This document shows positions 46,843-55,416 of a DNA stretch of 64,000 bases, one piece after another. The stretch covers positions 2,330,731 to 2,394,730 of the forward strand of contig NZ_CP026004.1 in assembly GCF_003086895.1 (NCBI RefSeq), written 5' to 3'. The first letter of the stretch is position 1; every line of letters starts with the position of its first letter. The position numbers and the translations under genes were made by a program. Origin of the DNA: Stenotrophomonas sp. ESTM1D_MKCIP4_1 (GTDB lineage: Bacteria; Pseudomonadota; Gammaproteobacteria; Xanthomonadales; Xanthomonadaceae). The notes beneath the pieces are model-generated. The model was not told the origin of the DNA, ran no database searches, and was given only the letters and a program-made list of their open reading frames with translations.

Positions 46843-48056
46843 GCGCTCTCCTTGCCGCGACATGCGCTCTCCTTGCCGCGATGGGCCATGGCCAGGCCGC
46901 ACAGCAGCACCAGCAGCACGCCCACCAGCAGATACGGCAGGCTGGCACCTGCGCGGTACAGCACCGTGCCCAGCATCGGGCCGGCGACCATGCCCAGCCC
47001 CTGTGCGGCGGCGACGGTACCGGCGGCGGCGCCCTGTTCGTGCGGCTGCACGGCGTCGGCAGCCAGCGCCTGGAAAGACGGGAACACGAAGCCCATGCCG
47101 AACGCGGCCACGGCATAGGCGGCCGGCAGCTGCCAGGGCTGCTGCACGGCGGCCACGGAGGCGAAGCCGAGCCCGGCGATGAGTGCGCCGATCATGATCC
47201 AGCGGCGCGGATGCACCGTCAGTTTCATCACCAGCACCTGGGCCAGGATCAGGCCCACACCCACCGCCGTCAGCGCGATACCGGCCATGCGCGCGCCGGC
47301 AGCAGGATCCAGCGCGAAACGATCAATGGCAAAGAAGCCCACGGTGACCTGGGCGATGGTTACTGAGACCATGCCCAGGAACGCGGCCAGCTGCGGCAGG
47401 CGCAGGCGTGCATCCAGCCGCGACATCGGCGCGCGTTTGCCCGACTGCGCTGCCGCTACCGGCGGTGTGGCCGGCAACCGCCAAGCGATGAGTGCCAGCG
47501 CGAGCAGCGGCAACAGCGCTGCCACATACAGGGCCAGGGAGAGATTGCGATACGCCAGCCAACCGGCGGCAGCCGGGCCGAGCACCATGCCCAGCGCATT
47601 GGCGCTGCCCAGCCGCGCCATGAACTGCGCACGCTGGCCGGTGGGCGCCTGGTCTGCAATCAGCGCGGCCGCAGTGGGCGGTACCGCCGCATAGAACAGG
47701 CCGATCAGGCCGCGCGCGCCGACCAGCACCAGGACGGAGACCAGTACCGGCGGCACCACCTGCAGGGCGACATCGATGAAGACCGCCAGACCGATGTAGA
47801 TGATGGTGTAGGCGGCCATGGCCAGCAGCAGCACCCGCTTGCGCCCGATACGGTCACTGAGCTGCCCCCACGGGCGCGCGGCGACCATCCACAGCACACC
47901 GGCTGCCGTGACCGACAGCCCAGCGTGCCATTCGGACAGGCCGAGCAGACGGACCACCGGGCCGATCACCGCCACGAACGACATCATCGCCATCGTGCCG
48001 ATCAGGGCGGCAAGGACCAGGGCCGGCAGACCGGCGACGACGGGACGTGCATGCAT
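46839..48056 (-). CDS. MFS exporter of the siderophore operon (EntS-like role)
   Basis: 405 aa, twelve membrane helices. MFS signatures: RPWGQLSDRIGRKRVLLL between helices 2 and 3 and GPAAAGWLAYRNLS later. It is the first gene of the operon and overlaps entC, so export of the catecholate is the likely role, as for EntS in E. coli. The C-terminal residues read CRGKESA twice because of the 21-nt duplication. A weak Fur-like site lies about 60-90 nt upstream. The ribosome site is poor. Confidence 0.82.
   Translation of the reverse strand: MHARPVVAGLPALVLAALIGTMAMMSFVAVIGPVVRLLGLSEWHAGLSVTAAGVLWMVAARPWGQLSDRIGRKRVLLLAMAAYTIIYIGLAVFIDVALQVVPPVLVSVLVLVGARGLIGLFYAAVPPTAAALIADQAPTGQRAQFMARLGSANALGMVLGPAAAGWLAYRNLSLALYVAALLPLLALALIAWRLPATPPVAAAQSGKRAPMSRLDARLRLPQLAAFLGMVSVTIAQVTVGFFAIDRFALDPAAGARMAGIALTAVGVGLILAQVLVMKLTVHPRRWIMIGALIAGLGFASVAAVQQPWQLPAAYAVAAFGMGFVFPSFQALAADAVQPHEQGAAAGTVAAAQGLGMVAGPMLGTVLYRAGASLPYLLVGVLLVLLCGLAMAHRGKESACRGKESA
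46840..46881. repeat. Exact 21-nt tandem duplication at the exporter/entC junction
   Basis: Positions 46840-46860 and 46861-46881 are identical. Each unit holds a complete AAGGAGAG ribosome site plus ATG on the minus strand. In the exporter frame it adds seven codons (CRGKESA) and in the entC frame seven codons (MSRQGER), so neither gene is broken. Confidence 0.92.
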
Positions 48057-48112
48057 GGAACACCAGCCGTTTCAGTGAAGGAGCCGGCCCCGACAGGAGC
48101 GATGGCATCCTT

Positions 48113-48144
48113 AAATGATAACGGCTCGTATTTGCATTTGATAC
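48113..48144. promoter_or_regulatory. Possible Fur box upstream of the siderophore operon
   Basis: An AT-rich island reads AAATGATAAC at one side and GCATTTGATAC at the other, with TTATCAT suitable as a -10 on the minus strand. The AAATGATAA half resembles a Fur hexamer pair, but the centre (GGCTCG) departs from the consensus. Its position and the iron function of the operon support the idea; the sequence match alone is modest. Confidence 0.4.
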
Positions 48145-48176
48145 CCATTCGCTGAAACGCGAATAACGCAGCGCCC

Positions 48177-48488
48177 TCAGCGTGGCGGGCGCCCTGCCAG
48201 CAGGCCACGGCGACGGAACCACCATTCCAGCGGCAGGGTGACCAGCGGCGGAAGGGCCGCCAGCAACGCCAGCGCACTGGCCCACCACGGCCAGCGCAGG
48301 CGGATGGCGGCAAACAAGGTGACGGCGACGTAGATCAGGAACGCCACGCCATGCAGAGGGCCGAACACCTTCACCAGGACGGGATTGGCATAGGCGCCGT
48401 ACTTGAGCCACATGCCGAGGAGCAGGCCTGCCCAGGTAAGCGCTTCGATGAAGGCGACCACGGCGAACAGGCGCCCCGTGGGATGCAT
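48177..48488 (-). CDS. DUF3817 small membrane protein
   Basis: 103 aa from MHPTGRLFAVVAFIEAL. Three hydrophobic segments: about 6-25 (LFAVVAFIEALTWAGLLLG), 35-60 (VLVKVFGPLHGVAFLIYVAV) and 65-88 (WPWWASALALLAALPPLVTL). The motif FGPLHGVAFLIY and the end EWWFRRRG identify DUF3817, a conserved inner-membrane family of unknown function. It lies upstream of the siderophore operon on the same strand and is separated from it by the candidate promoter. Confidence 0.82.
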   Translation of the reverse strand: MHPTGRLFAVVAFIEALTWAGLLLGMWLKYGAYANPVLVKVFGPLHGVAFLIYVAVTLFAAIRLRWPWWASALALLAALPPLVTLPLEWWFRRRGLLAGRPPR

Positions 48489-48560
48489 GGGAAGACGTCG
48501 CGTCACGCAGGGCTCCAGCAGTCGAGTCAAACGCGAATGATACGCAGATGCGCGCACTGT

Positions 48561-48687
48561 GTAGAGTCGAGCTTGCTCGACTGAACTTCGCTTTTGGTTG
48601 CGTTCGTATCCACGCCAAAAACATTCGAGCAAGCTCGACTCTACGAACGGCACGGCTTCATGCGCAGTCGAGCAGGCTCGGCGCTAC
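48561..48687. repeat. Three GTAG/TCGAGC REPs
   Basis: A forward copy starts at 48561, a reverse copy lies at 48623-48644, and a diverged reverse copy (TCGAGC-AG-GCTCGGC) ends at 48687. The last one's GTAG head, read on the minus strand, contains the stop TAG (48684-48686) of the LLM oxidoreductase. Confidence 0.85.
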
Positions 48688-49622
48688 GAACCCCGTGCCA
48701 CCACTACCGGCAGGATGTGCGTGGCGATTTCGCCCAACACCTCATCCACTGCCCGCCCGTTGTCGACCAGATTGAACATCACATGGCCCACCCCCTGCGC
48801 GTGCACGCGCTGCAGATAGGCCCGCAGACCCTCGCGGCCCACCTTCAACCCCAGCGGCAAGGCCTCGGCCGGCGCCCGTGGGTCCGCCTGCAGGTCCAGC
48901 AGCATGGATTGCACGAAGGGCTTCGCTGCACCCTCACCCTGTGCCTGCTGCCAGAGACCGATACGCCCTTCCTGCGTCGCCTCTTCGCGGTGATACGTCG
49001 CCCACCCCTCCGCTTCACGGGCGATCCACTGCAGGCTCTGCCGCGCCGTGCCGACCACCAGCATGGGAATGCGCACCGAAGGCATCGGCAGCACGTCGAA
49101 CCCTCCACTGGCATCGCGCGCCCGCGCATGCTCGGCCTCGATCGGCGACAGCGCCGCGCGCAGCAACGACCAGCGCTCGCGGAAGGTCGCGGCGCGGCCC
49201 TCCAGATCTTCGCCGAAGGCGGCGAATTCTTCCGGGCGGTCGCCTGAGCCCAGGCCAAGCACGAATCGTCCACCGCTGATCCGGTCCAGGCTCAGCGCGG
49301 ATTTGGCTACATGCAGTGGATGCCGCAATGGCAGCACGATGGCGGCCGTCCCGAGCACGATGCGTTCGGTGGACGCGGCCAACAGGGCGAGCCACAGAAA
49401 GGGATCATCCAGCGCGCTGGCCGTGGCGTCGGGCCCCTGCGGCACCATCAGCGGCACATCACGGGTCCACAGTGCGGCAAAGCCAAGTGCATCGGCCAGG
49501 CGCGCGATCCGTCGGGCCTCTGCCAGATCGGCCAGGCCGTGCGCAGCCACGGGCGTCATCAGCCCCAGGGTCAAGCCGTCGCCTGCAAACAGGCCCGCAT
49601 GGGCAACATTGAAGGGATACAT
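48684..49622 (-). CDS. LLM-class flavin-dependent oxidoreductase
   Basis: 312 aa. The luciferase-like TIM barrel is recognisable from LGLMTPVAAHGLADLAEARR, ALWTRDVPLMVPQGPDATA, RIVLGTAAIVLPLRHPLHVA, GGRFVLGLGSGDRPEEFAAF and PMLVVGTARQSLQWIAREA. It uses reduced FMN or F420-type flavin; the substrate is not evident. It diverges from the GNAT gene at 49678. The final codons run into a REP. Confidence 0.85.
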   Translation of the reverse strand: MYPFNVAHAGLFAGDGLTLGLMTPVAAHGLADLAEARRIARLADALGFAALWTRDVPLMVPQGPDATASALDDPFLWLALLAASTERIVLGTAAIVLPLRHPLHVAKSALSLDRISGGRFVLGLGSGDRPEEFAAFGEDLEGRAATFRERWSLLRAALSPIEAEHARARDASGGFDVLPMPSVRIPMLVVGTARQSLQWIAREAEGWATYHREEATQEGRIGLWQQAQGEGAAKPFVQSMLLDLQADPRAPAEALPLGLKVGREGLRAYLQRVHAQGVGHVMFNLVDNGRAVDEVLGEIATHILPVVVARGS

Positions 49623-49677
49623 GGAGCGAGCTTATCGTGTGGAACGGACACGTACCTCACCATGGAAGAAACACTGC

Positions 49678-50127
49678 ATGCACCGCATCCGCCCTGCCCG
49701 CCCCGACGATGTGCCCGCCATCAGCGCCGTCTGCATCGCCGCCTTCCGTCACGCGGTTGCGCCGTCGCTCAGCGCACAGGGCGTGGCGACGTTCATGCAG
49801 GTGGCAGGCAGCGGCGCGTTCGCCGAACGCTTGCTGGGCGATAACTGCATTCTGGTGGCCGAGCAGGACGAGGACATCGTCGGCGTGGTCGAACTGAAGG
49901 AAGGCCGCCACCTGGCCATGCTCTTCGTCGCCCCGGCGTGGCAGGGCAAAGGCATCGGCCATGCCCTGCTGCAGGCCGTGCTGCCGCAGCTGCGCACGCC
50001 GGCGATGAGCGTGCGCGCCTCGTTGAACGCTGTGCCGACCTACCAGCGCTATGGCTTCGTGATCGACGGTGAGGTCGGCGAGTTCAACGGACTGGCCTAC
50101 CAGCCGCTGACCCTCGCCGCCCCCTGA
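49678..50127 (+). CDS. GNAT family N-acetyltransferase
   Basis: 149 aa from MHRIRPARPDDVPAISAV, with GGAAGA upstream. It is a complete small GNAT: the N-terminal IRPARPDDVPAISAVC, strand VGVVELKEGRHLAMLFV, acetyl-CoA loop APAWQGKGIGHALLQAV, and the ending NAVPTYQRYGFVIDGEV. The acceptor is unknown. It converges on the SDR gene with only 13 nt between. Confidence 0.88.
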   Translation: MHRIRPARPDDVPAISAVCIAAFRHAVAPSLSAQGVATFMQVAGSGAFAERLLGDNCILVAEQDEDIVGVVELKEGRHLAMLFVAPAWQGKGIGHALLQAVLPQLRTPAMSVRASLNAVPTYQRYGFVIDGEVGEFNGLAYQPLTLAAP

Positions 50128-50140
50128 TCCGCAGTCAGCG

Positions 50141-50902
50141 TCAGACGAACATGCCGCCGGAGGCTTCCACGCGCTGGCCATTGACCCAGCCGGTGGACGG
50201 CGACAGCAGCGCCACCACCACCGGGCCGATGTCATCGGGCAGGCCGGCGCGACCCAGTGCCGTGATCGAGGAGACCATGGCGTTCATCTGCGCATCGTCG
50301 CGCACCCGGCCGCCGCCGAAGTCCGTTTCAATGGCACCCGGCGCCAGCGTGTTGGCGCTGATGCCCCGCGCGCCCAGTTCCTTGGCCAGGTAACGGGTGA
50401 ACACTTCGATGCCGCCCTTCATCATCGCGTAGGCCGAACTGCCCGGCAGCGAGAAGCGGGCCAGCCCGCTGGACACGTTGAGGATGCGGCCGCCGTCGGC
50501 GATGAGCGGCAGCAACGCCTGGGTCAGGAAGTACGGTCCCTTCAGGTGCACGGCCACGGCATGGTCGAACTGCGCTTCGGTGGTTTCGGCGATGGGGGCG
50601 TACAGGCCTTCACCGGCATTGTTGAGCAGGCCCTGCAGGCCGCTGACACCCCACTGCTGGAGCGCATCACGCAGCTGCACGGCAAACGCCGGGAAGGCCG
50701 CACTGTCGGCCACATCCAGTGGCAGTGCCACGGCGCGACGGCCCAGCGCCTGCACCTGCTGCACGACCTGCGCCGCAGCATCGGCCTGCGAACGATAGGT
50801 GATCACGATATCGGCACCGTCGGCCGCCAGGGCCAGCGCGGCGTTGCGGCCAAGGCCGCGGCTGCCACCGGTGATGAGAACGACACGGGAAGAAGACGTC
50901 AT
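50141..50902 (-). CDS. Short-chain dehydrogenase/reductase
   Basis: 253 aa. Cofactor loop VVLITGGSRGLGRNAAL, LNNAGEGLYAPIAET, catalytic Ser in LNVSSGLARFSL and Tyr-x-x-x-Lys in SAYAMMKGGIEVFTR, and the closing APGAIETDFGGG. The Arg after GGS and the YRS stretch (ITYRSQADAA) favour NADPH. It is divergent from the LysR-type regulator, which likely controls it. Confidence 0.88.
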   Translation of the reverse strand: MTSSSRVVLITGGSRGLGRNAALALAADGADIVITYRSQADAAAQVVQQVQALGRRAVALPLDVADSAAFPAFAVQLRDALQQWGVSGLQGLLNNAGEGLYAPIAETTEAQFDHAVAVHLKGPYFLTQALLPLIADGGRILNVSSGLARFSLPGSSAYAMMKGGIEVFTRYLAKELGARGISANTLAPGAIETDFGGGRVRDDAQMNAMVSSITALGRAGLPDDIGPVVVALLSPSTGWVNGQRVEASGGMFV

Positions 50903-51004
50903 GGCGCGTACCTGTGTGAGAGAACGTGCCGACAGACTATTGGGATTGCCTGGACGCATAAATAGCGCGATCCTGATTTTACTGTTCAATCCAGACGAAC
51001 AATC
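50903..51004. promoter_or_regulatory. Divergent SDR/LysR promoter region
   Basis: This 102-nt gap holds the promoters of the two divergent genes. Its central part is AT-rich (ATTTTACTGTTC, ATAAATAGC) compared with the surroundings. A LysR T-N11-A site is expected here, but I could not choose one with confidence. Confidence 0.4.
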
Positions 51005-51907
51005 ATGGACCGTCTCGACACCCTGCGCGTGTTCCTGCGCGTGACCGAACTGGGCTCGTTCACCCGTGCCGCCGACAGCCTGGGGCTGCCCAAGGCCAGC
51101 GTTTCCCAGGCCATCGCCCGGCTGGAAGCCGAACTGGGCACCCAGCTGCTGCACCGGACCACCCGCCGCGTGCACCTCACCGCCGACGGCGCCCAGCTGC
51201 AGCAACGGGCCCACGACCTGCTGGACGACATGGACGCGCTGCAGAACCTGTTCCGGCGCGCGACCGATGAACTCAGCGGCCGCCTGCGCGTGGACATGCC
51301 CGGCGGGATGGCCCGCAACCTGGTCATTCCACAGCTGCCGGCCTTTCTCGCCCGGCACCCTGGGCTTGAGGTCGAACTGAGCGTCACCGACCGCCGCGTG
51401 GACGTGGTGCGCGAAGGCTTCGACTGCGTGCTGCGGGTCGGCACGCTGGATGACAGCAGCCTGGTCGCGCGCACGCTGGGGCAGATGCGCATCCTCAACG
51501 TGGCCAGCCCGGCCTATCTGGCAGTGCACGGCACGCCACGCGAACTGGTCGACCTCGACCAGCATCGGCTGGTGCATTACGTCGGCACCTTGGGGCAGCG
51601 CTCACCCGGCTTTGAGTACTTCGACGGCCAGCGCTACCGCAGCTGGCCGATGCGCGGCGCACTGACGGTGAACAGCGCCGAGGGCTACAGCGCCGCCGCA
51701 CTGGCCGGGCTGGGCATCATCCAGGTGCCGGACCTGGGCGTCCGCGAGGCGCTGCGCGACGGCCGCCTGGTGGAGGTGCTGCCCGACTGCCTGGCCGAAC
51801 CGATGCCCGTGAACCTGCTCTACGCGCAACGCCGCCACCTGCCGCGGCGCGTCGAAGCCTTCATGACCTGGCTGGCCGGCCTGCTGGCGGCGGAGTTGCA
51901 CGCGTAA
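51005..51907 (+). CDS. LysR-type transcriptional regulator
   Basis: 300 aa. Winged helix at the N-terminus: LRVFLRVTELGSFTRAADSL and KASVSQAIARLEAELGTQLL. The effector domain (GRLRVDMPGGMARNLVIPQL, LEVELSVTDRRVDVVREGFD, ALTVNSAEGYSAAALAGLGI) matches the large DhmR/PgrR-like subgroup that regulates adjacent dehydrogenases. It should activate or repress the divergent SDR gene. A GCCGGCC-type REP follows. Confidence 0.92.
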   Translation: MDRLDTLRVFLRVTELGSFTRAADSLGLPKASVSQAIARLEAELGTQLLHRTTRRVHLTADGAQLQQRAHDLLDDMDALQNLFRRATDELSGRLRVDMPGGMARNLVIPQLPAFLARHPGLEVELSVTDRRVDVVREGFDCVLRVGTLDDSSLVARTLGQMRILNVASPAYLAVHGTPRELVDLDQHRLVHYVGTLGQRSPGFEYFDGQRYRSWPMRGALTVNSAEGYSAAALAGLGIIQVPDLGVREALRDGRLVEVLPDCLAEPMPVNLLYAQRRHLPRRVEAFMTWLAGLLAAELHA

Positions 51908-51937
51908 TGCCGGCCGACGGCCAACACCGCGCGCCTG

Positions 51938-51960
51938 GTAGTGCCGGCCGCTGGCCGGCA
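51938..51960 (+). repeat. GTAG/GCCGGCC REP with degenerate partner
   Basis: A complete forward copy (51938-51960) is preceded by a damaged reverse copy (from about 51908, TGCCGGCCGACGGCCAACA) beginning directly at the LysR stop. Confidence 0.85.
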
Positions 51961-52076
51961 ACCCCCACCCCACCGGCATATAACGCCCCGCATGCCGAAC
52001 ATAAGCAAACTGCATCAGCGCACGCCAGCGCGCTTCCTACAATGGCCCTTCACCCTGTTCCTTAGAGACGCTGCCG

Positions 52077-53591
52077 ATGCGCGCTGCCCTACCCGTGTTG
52101 CTGCTGGCTACCGCGCTGAGCGCCTGTTCCCCCGCGCAGGCGCCGGTGGCGAGTGCGAACGCTGCCGAAGCCACGCCTGCCCCGGCCATTGCCTGGCGCC
52201 AGGGCGACGTGGACGATGCCTTCAACGAGGCCGCCGAAAGCGGCAAGCCGGTGCTGTTGTACTGGGGCGCAGTGTGGTGCCCGCCGTGCAACCAGCTGAA
52301 GGCCGGCCTGTTCAAGGACCCCGGCTTCATCGCGTTGACCCGCAAATTCGTGCCGGTGTACCTGGACGGTGACGAGGAAGGCGCGCAGGCATGGGGCGAG
52401 CGTTTCGGCGTGCGCGGCTACCCGACCCTGATCGTGCTGGACCCGCAGCGCAACGAGATCACCCGCGTGGCCGGCGGCAATGATGCCGCCGAGCTGACCC
52501 GCACCCTCACCGTGGCCGCCAACCGCCGCAGCGCCGTGGCCGAGACCCTGGCCACCGCCCTGACCGCGCCAGCCACGCTGGCCGCCGAGGACTGGCAGGT
52601 ACTGGGCGACTACGGCTGGGAGGTGGACGCCAACCGCCTGGCCGGCCAACGCAAGGCGGACGATGTGCTGCGTCAGCTGGCCAAGGCCGCACCCGACCCC
52701 GCCCAGCAGCGCCGCTTCGCCCTGCTGGCATTGGCCACCGCAGAAAAGCCCACGGCCGCGCCCGCCGAAGTGCGCGAACTGCTGCAGGCCGTGCTCGCGC
52801 AGCCCACGGAAGTGCGGCGCAACCGCGAACTGCTGGGCTATGCCGGTGCCCGGCTGGTGAAGCAGGCAAGTGCCGGCCCGGCCAGCAGCAATGCACTGGG
52901 CCAGCAGTTGCTGGTGGCGCTGGAACGTGCCGATGCCGAGCGCGGCAACCGCGCCGACGATGCGTTGTCGCGCGTGCTGACCGAAGTCTCGCTGGCCCGC
53001 CAGCAGCAGCCCGAAGGGCCATTGCCCGCCGCGCTGGTGCAACGGGTCAAGCAGCGCGTGGCCGCCGCCGATGCCGCGGCCAAGGATGCGCATGCACGGC
53101 AGGCGACGATCAGCAGTGCCGTGTACGCCCTGCGCGAGGTTGGCGATGACGACGGTGCCGAAGCACTGCTGCTGGCCGAACTGCAGCGCAGCGAGCAGCC
53201 GTACTACTACATGCCGGAACTGGCCGAGCTGGCCGAGAAGCGCGGTGACACCGCCGGGGCGCTGGACTGGTTGAAGCGCGCCTATGACGGCGCACAAGGA
53301 CCTGCCACCCGCGTGCAGTGGGGCGTGCTGTACGTGGAAGGGCTGTTGCGCCTGGCGCCGGACGACGCCGCACGCATCGAACAGGCCACCGACGCCTTGA
53401 TCGCCGAACTGCAGGCCCAGCCTGCGGGATACCACCAGCGCACGCGGCAGCGGTTCGAGCGGCTGGCGGTGCAGCTGAAGGCCTGGGGTGGAAAGCACCA
53501 CGGCGCAGAGACACTGGCCCGCTTGCAGCAGCGCATGCAGCAGGCCTGTGGCGAACAGGCTGACAGCGCATGCAAGGGCTGGTTGAGCTGA
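52077..53591 (+). CDS. Thioredoxin-domain lipoprotein with helical C-terminal half
   Basis: 504 aa. The signal peptide ends at the lipobox LSAC (Cys17). The thioredoxin domain follows with YWGAVWCPPCNQLKAGLF (CPPC active site) and the cis-Pro strand VRGYPTLIVLDPQ. The remaining 330 residues are helical and TPR-like (GDTAGALDWLKRAYDGAQG). A final CGEQADSACKGW pair of cysteines could be a substrate or an auxiliary disulfide. It probably works in periplasmic disulfide exchange, anchored to a membrane. The family is common in Xanthomonadaceae. Confidence 0.8.
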   Translation: MRAALPVLLLATALSACSPAQAPVASANAAEATPAPAIAWRQGDVDDAFNEAAESGKPVLLYWGAVWCPPCNQLKAGLFKDPGFIALTRKFVPVYLDGDEEGAQAWGERFGVRGYPTLIVLDPQRNEITRVAGGNDAAELTRTLTVAANRRSAVAETLATALTAPATLAAEDWQVLGDYGWEVDANRLAGQRKADDVLRQLAKAAPDPAQQRRFALLALATAEKPTAAPAEVRELLQAVLAQPTEVRRNRELLGYAGARLVKQASAGPASSNALGQQLLVALERADAERGNRADDALSRVLTEVSLARQQQPEGPLPAALVQRVKQRVAAADAAAKDAHARQATISSAVYALREVGDDDGAEALLLAELQRSEQPYYYMPELAELAEKRGDTAGALDWLKRAYDGAQGPATRVQWGVLYVEGLLRLAPDDAARIEQATDALIAELQAQPAGYHQRTRQRFERLAVQLKAWGGKHHGAETLARLQQRMQQACGEQADSACKGWLS

Positions 53592-53616
53592 CGCGCGCAA
53601 CCGGCCCCGTGGCAGG

Positions 53617-53767
53617 GTAGTGCCGGCCGCTGGCCGGCAGCTCCTTGCCGCCTGATTGCCGGCCAGCAGCCGGCATTACCGTGCACCCCGTCGATCCTCG
53701 ATTGCCGGCCAGCGGCCGGCGCTACCCTGCGTTCCGTGAACCTGGTAGTACCGGCCGCTGGCCGGCA
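53617..53767. repeat. Four GTAG/GCCGGCC REPs, alternating orientation
   Basis: Copies at 53617-53639 (forward), 53657-53679 (reverse), 53703-53725 (reverse) and 53745-53767 (forward) form two inverted pairs. Spacers of 17-23 nt are unrelated. They separate the thioredoxin lipoprotein gene from the sodA promoter. Confidence 0.9.
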
Positions 53768-53779
53768 TGCCAACTCCGC

Positions 53780-53810
53780 TTGACCTCAACCAAAGTTGAG
53801 GTGCGATAAC
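53780..53810 (+). promoter_or_regulatory. SoxR-like (MerR-type) promoter of sodA
   Basis: -35 TTGACC (53780-53785) and -10 GATAAC (53805-53810) are 19 nt apart, the over-long spacing typical of MerR-family activation. In the spacer sits the dyad CCTCAA-N6-TTGAGG (53784-53801), 18 bp like the SoxR box, whose arms are the same. The sodA ATG lies 47 nt downstream of the -10. Confidence 0.75.
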
Positions 53811-53856
53811 AGCACTCCACCGGCCAGACCGCTGGCCTTCCCTGGAGACTGTTGCA

Positions 53857-54482
<626 letters not shown>

Positions 54483-54483
<1 letters not shown>

Positions 54484-55061
54484 TGGACACGGACGACGCT
54501 GCCTACGCCGGCCCGTGGGCGGGCATCTTCCCGGCGCCGGCACCGGCGCCGTCGGTAGACCTGCCGCCGCGCGCACTGCGCCGGCTGCTGGGCCACTACC
54601 CGACCGGCGTGGCCATCGTCAGCGCGCGCGACGCGCGGGGCAGGCCACACGGACTGACCATCAACTCGTTCGTACCCGTCTCGCTGCAACCACCGCTGGT
54701 GCTGTGGAATCTCGCCCTGCACGCACAGAGCCTGCGTGTGTTCCAGCGCGCCACGCGGTTCACGATCAGTGTGCTCGGCAGCGGACAGGACGCCCTGGCC
54801 CGGCGCTTCGCCGACCCGAAGGTACGTGACCGCTTCGAGGCGGTACCGGTGCTCGATGATGATACGGATGCGCCGCCGCGCATTGCCGGCGCTGTCGCGC
54901 ATCTGGACTGCAGCCGCCATGCGCAATGGCCGTTGGGTGACCACCTGCTGCTGGCCGGACGCATCATCGCCGTGCAGGAAACCGGCGGCGCGCCCCTGCT
55001 GTTCCACCGCGGCCGCTTCCTGGCGGGGCCGCTTGAACACCTGCACGAGGTACCCCGATGA
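54483..55061 (+). CDS. Flavin reductase-like FMN-binding protein
   Basis: 192 aa, starting at the TGATG overlap with sodA. The split-barrel flavin-binding domain shows HYPTGVAIVSARDARGRPHG, LTINSFVPVSLQPPLVLWNL, TRFTISVLGSGQDALARRF and LLAGRIIAV. It is of the HpaC/flavin reductase type, using NAD(P)H to reduce free FMN or FAD. Its position behind sodA suggests a role in redox-stress response. The first 35 residues are Pro/Ala-rich and may be flexible. Confidence 0.85.
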
Positions 55062-55411
55062 ACATCGACGCGCTTCAGGCCTTGCTGGCCAGCGGCAAGG
55101 ACAGCGCACTGCTGCGTTTCGGCCTGGGCACGCGCTGGCTGGATGCCGGCAACCCGGTGCAGGCGGCCACGCATCTGGCGCGCTGCGTGGCACTGGACCC
55201 CGACTACTCGGCGGCGTGGAAGCTGCTGGGCAAGGCTTGGCTGGCCGGTGGCCAACCGGAGGCGGCGCGCGCGGCCTGGCAGCGCGGGCTCAGCGTGGCC
55301 GGCAGCAAGGGCGACCAGCAGGCGCGCAGGGAAATGCAGGTGTTCCTGCGCCGGCTGGAACGTGCCGCGAAGGACAGCGATCCAGCGGCGCTGCGGGCCG
55401 ACGCCCGCTGA
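55058..55411 (+). CDS. Small TPR protein
   Basis: 117 aa, overlapping the flavin reductase by ATGA. At least two TPR units are visible: SALLRFGLGTRWLDAGNPVQ with AATHLARCVALDPDYSAAWK, and LLGKAWLAGGQPEAARAAWQ. No signal peptide. It is the last gene of the sodA operon and converges on the desaturase. A protein-interaction role is likely; the partner is unknown. Confidence 0.8.
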   Translation: MNIDALQALLASGKDSALLRFGLGTRWLDAGNPVQAATHLARCVALDPDYSAAWKLLGKAWLAGGQPEAARAAWQRGLSVAGSKGDQQARREMQVFLRRLERAAKDSDPAALRADAR

Positions 55412-55416
55412 AGGGC

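Noticed and set aside
50912-51577. Upstream extension of the SDR frame on the minus strand
   Set aside because: It is antisense to the LysR gene; the SDR fold begins at MTSSSRVVLITGG.
53617-53767. Second CRISPR-like array
   Set aside because: Alternating orientation and GTAG heads show these are REP pairs; spacers are short and unequal.
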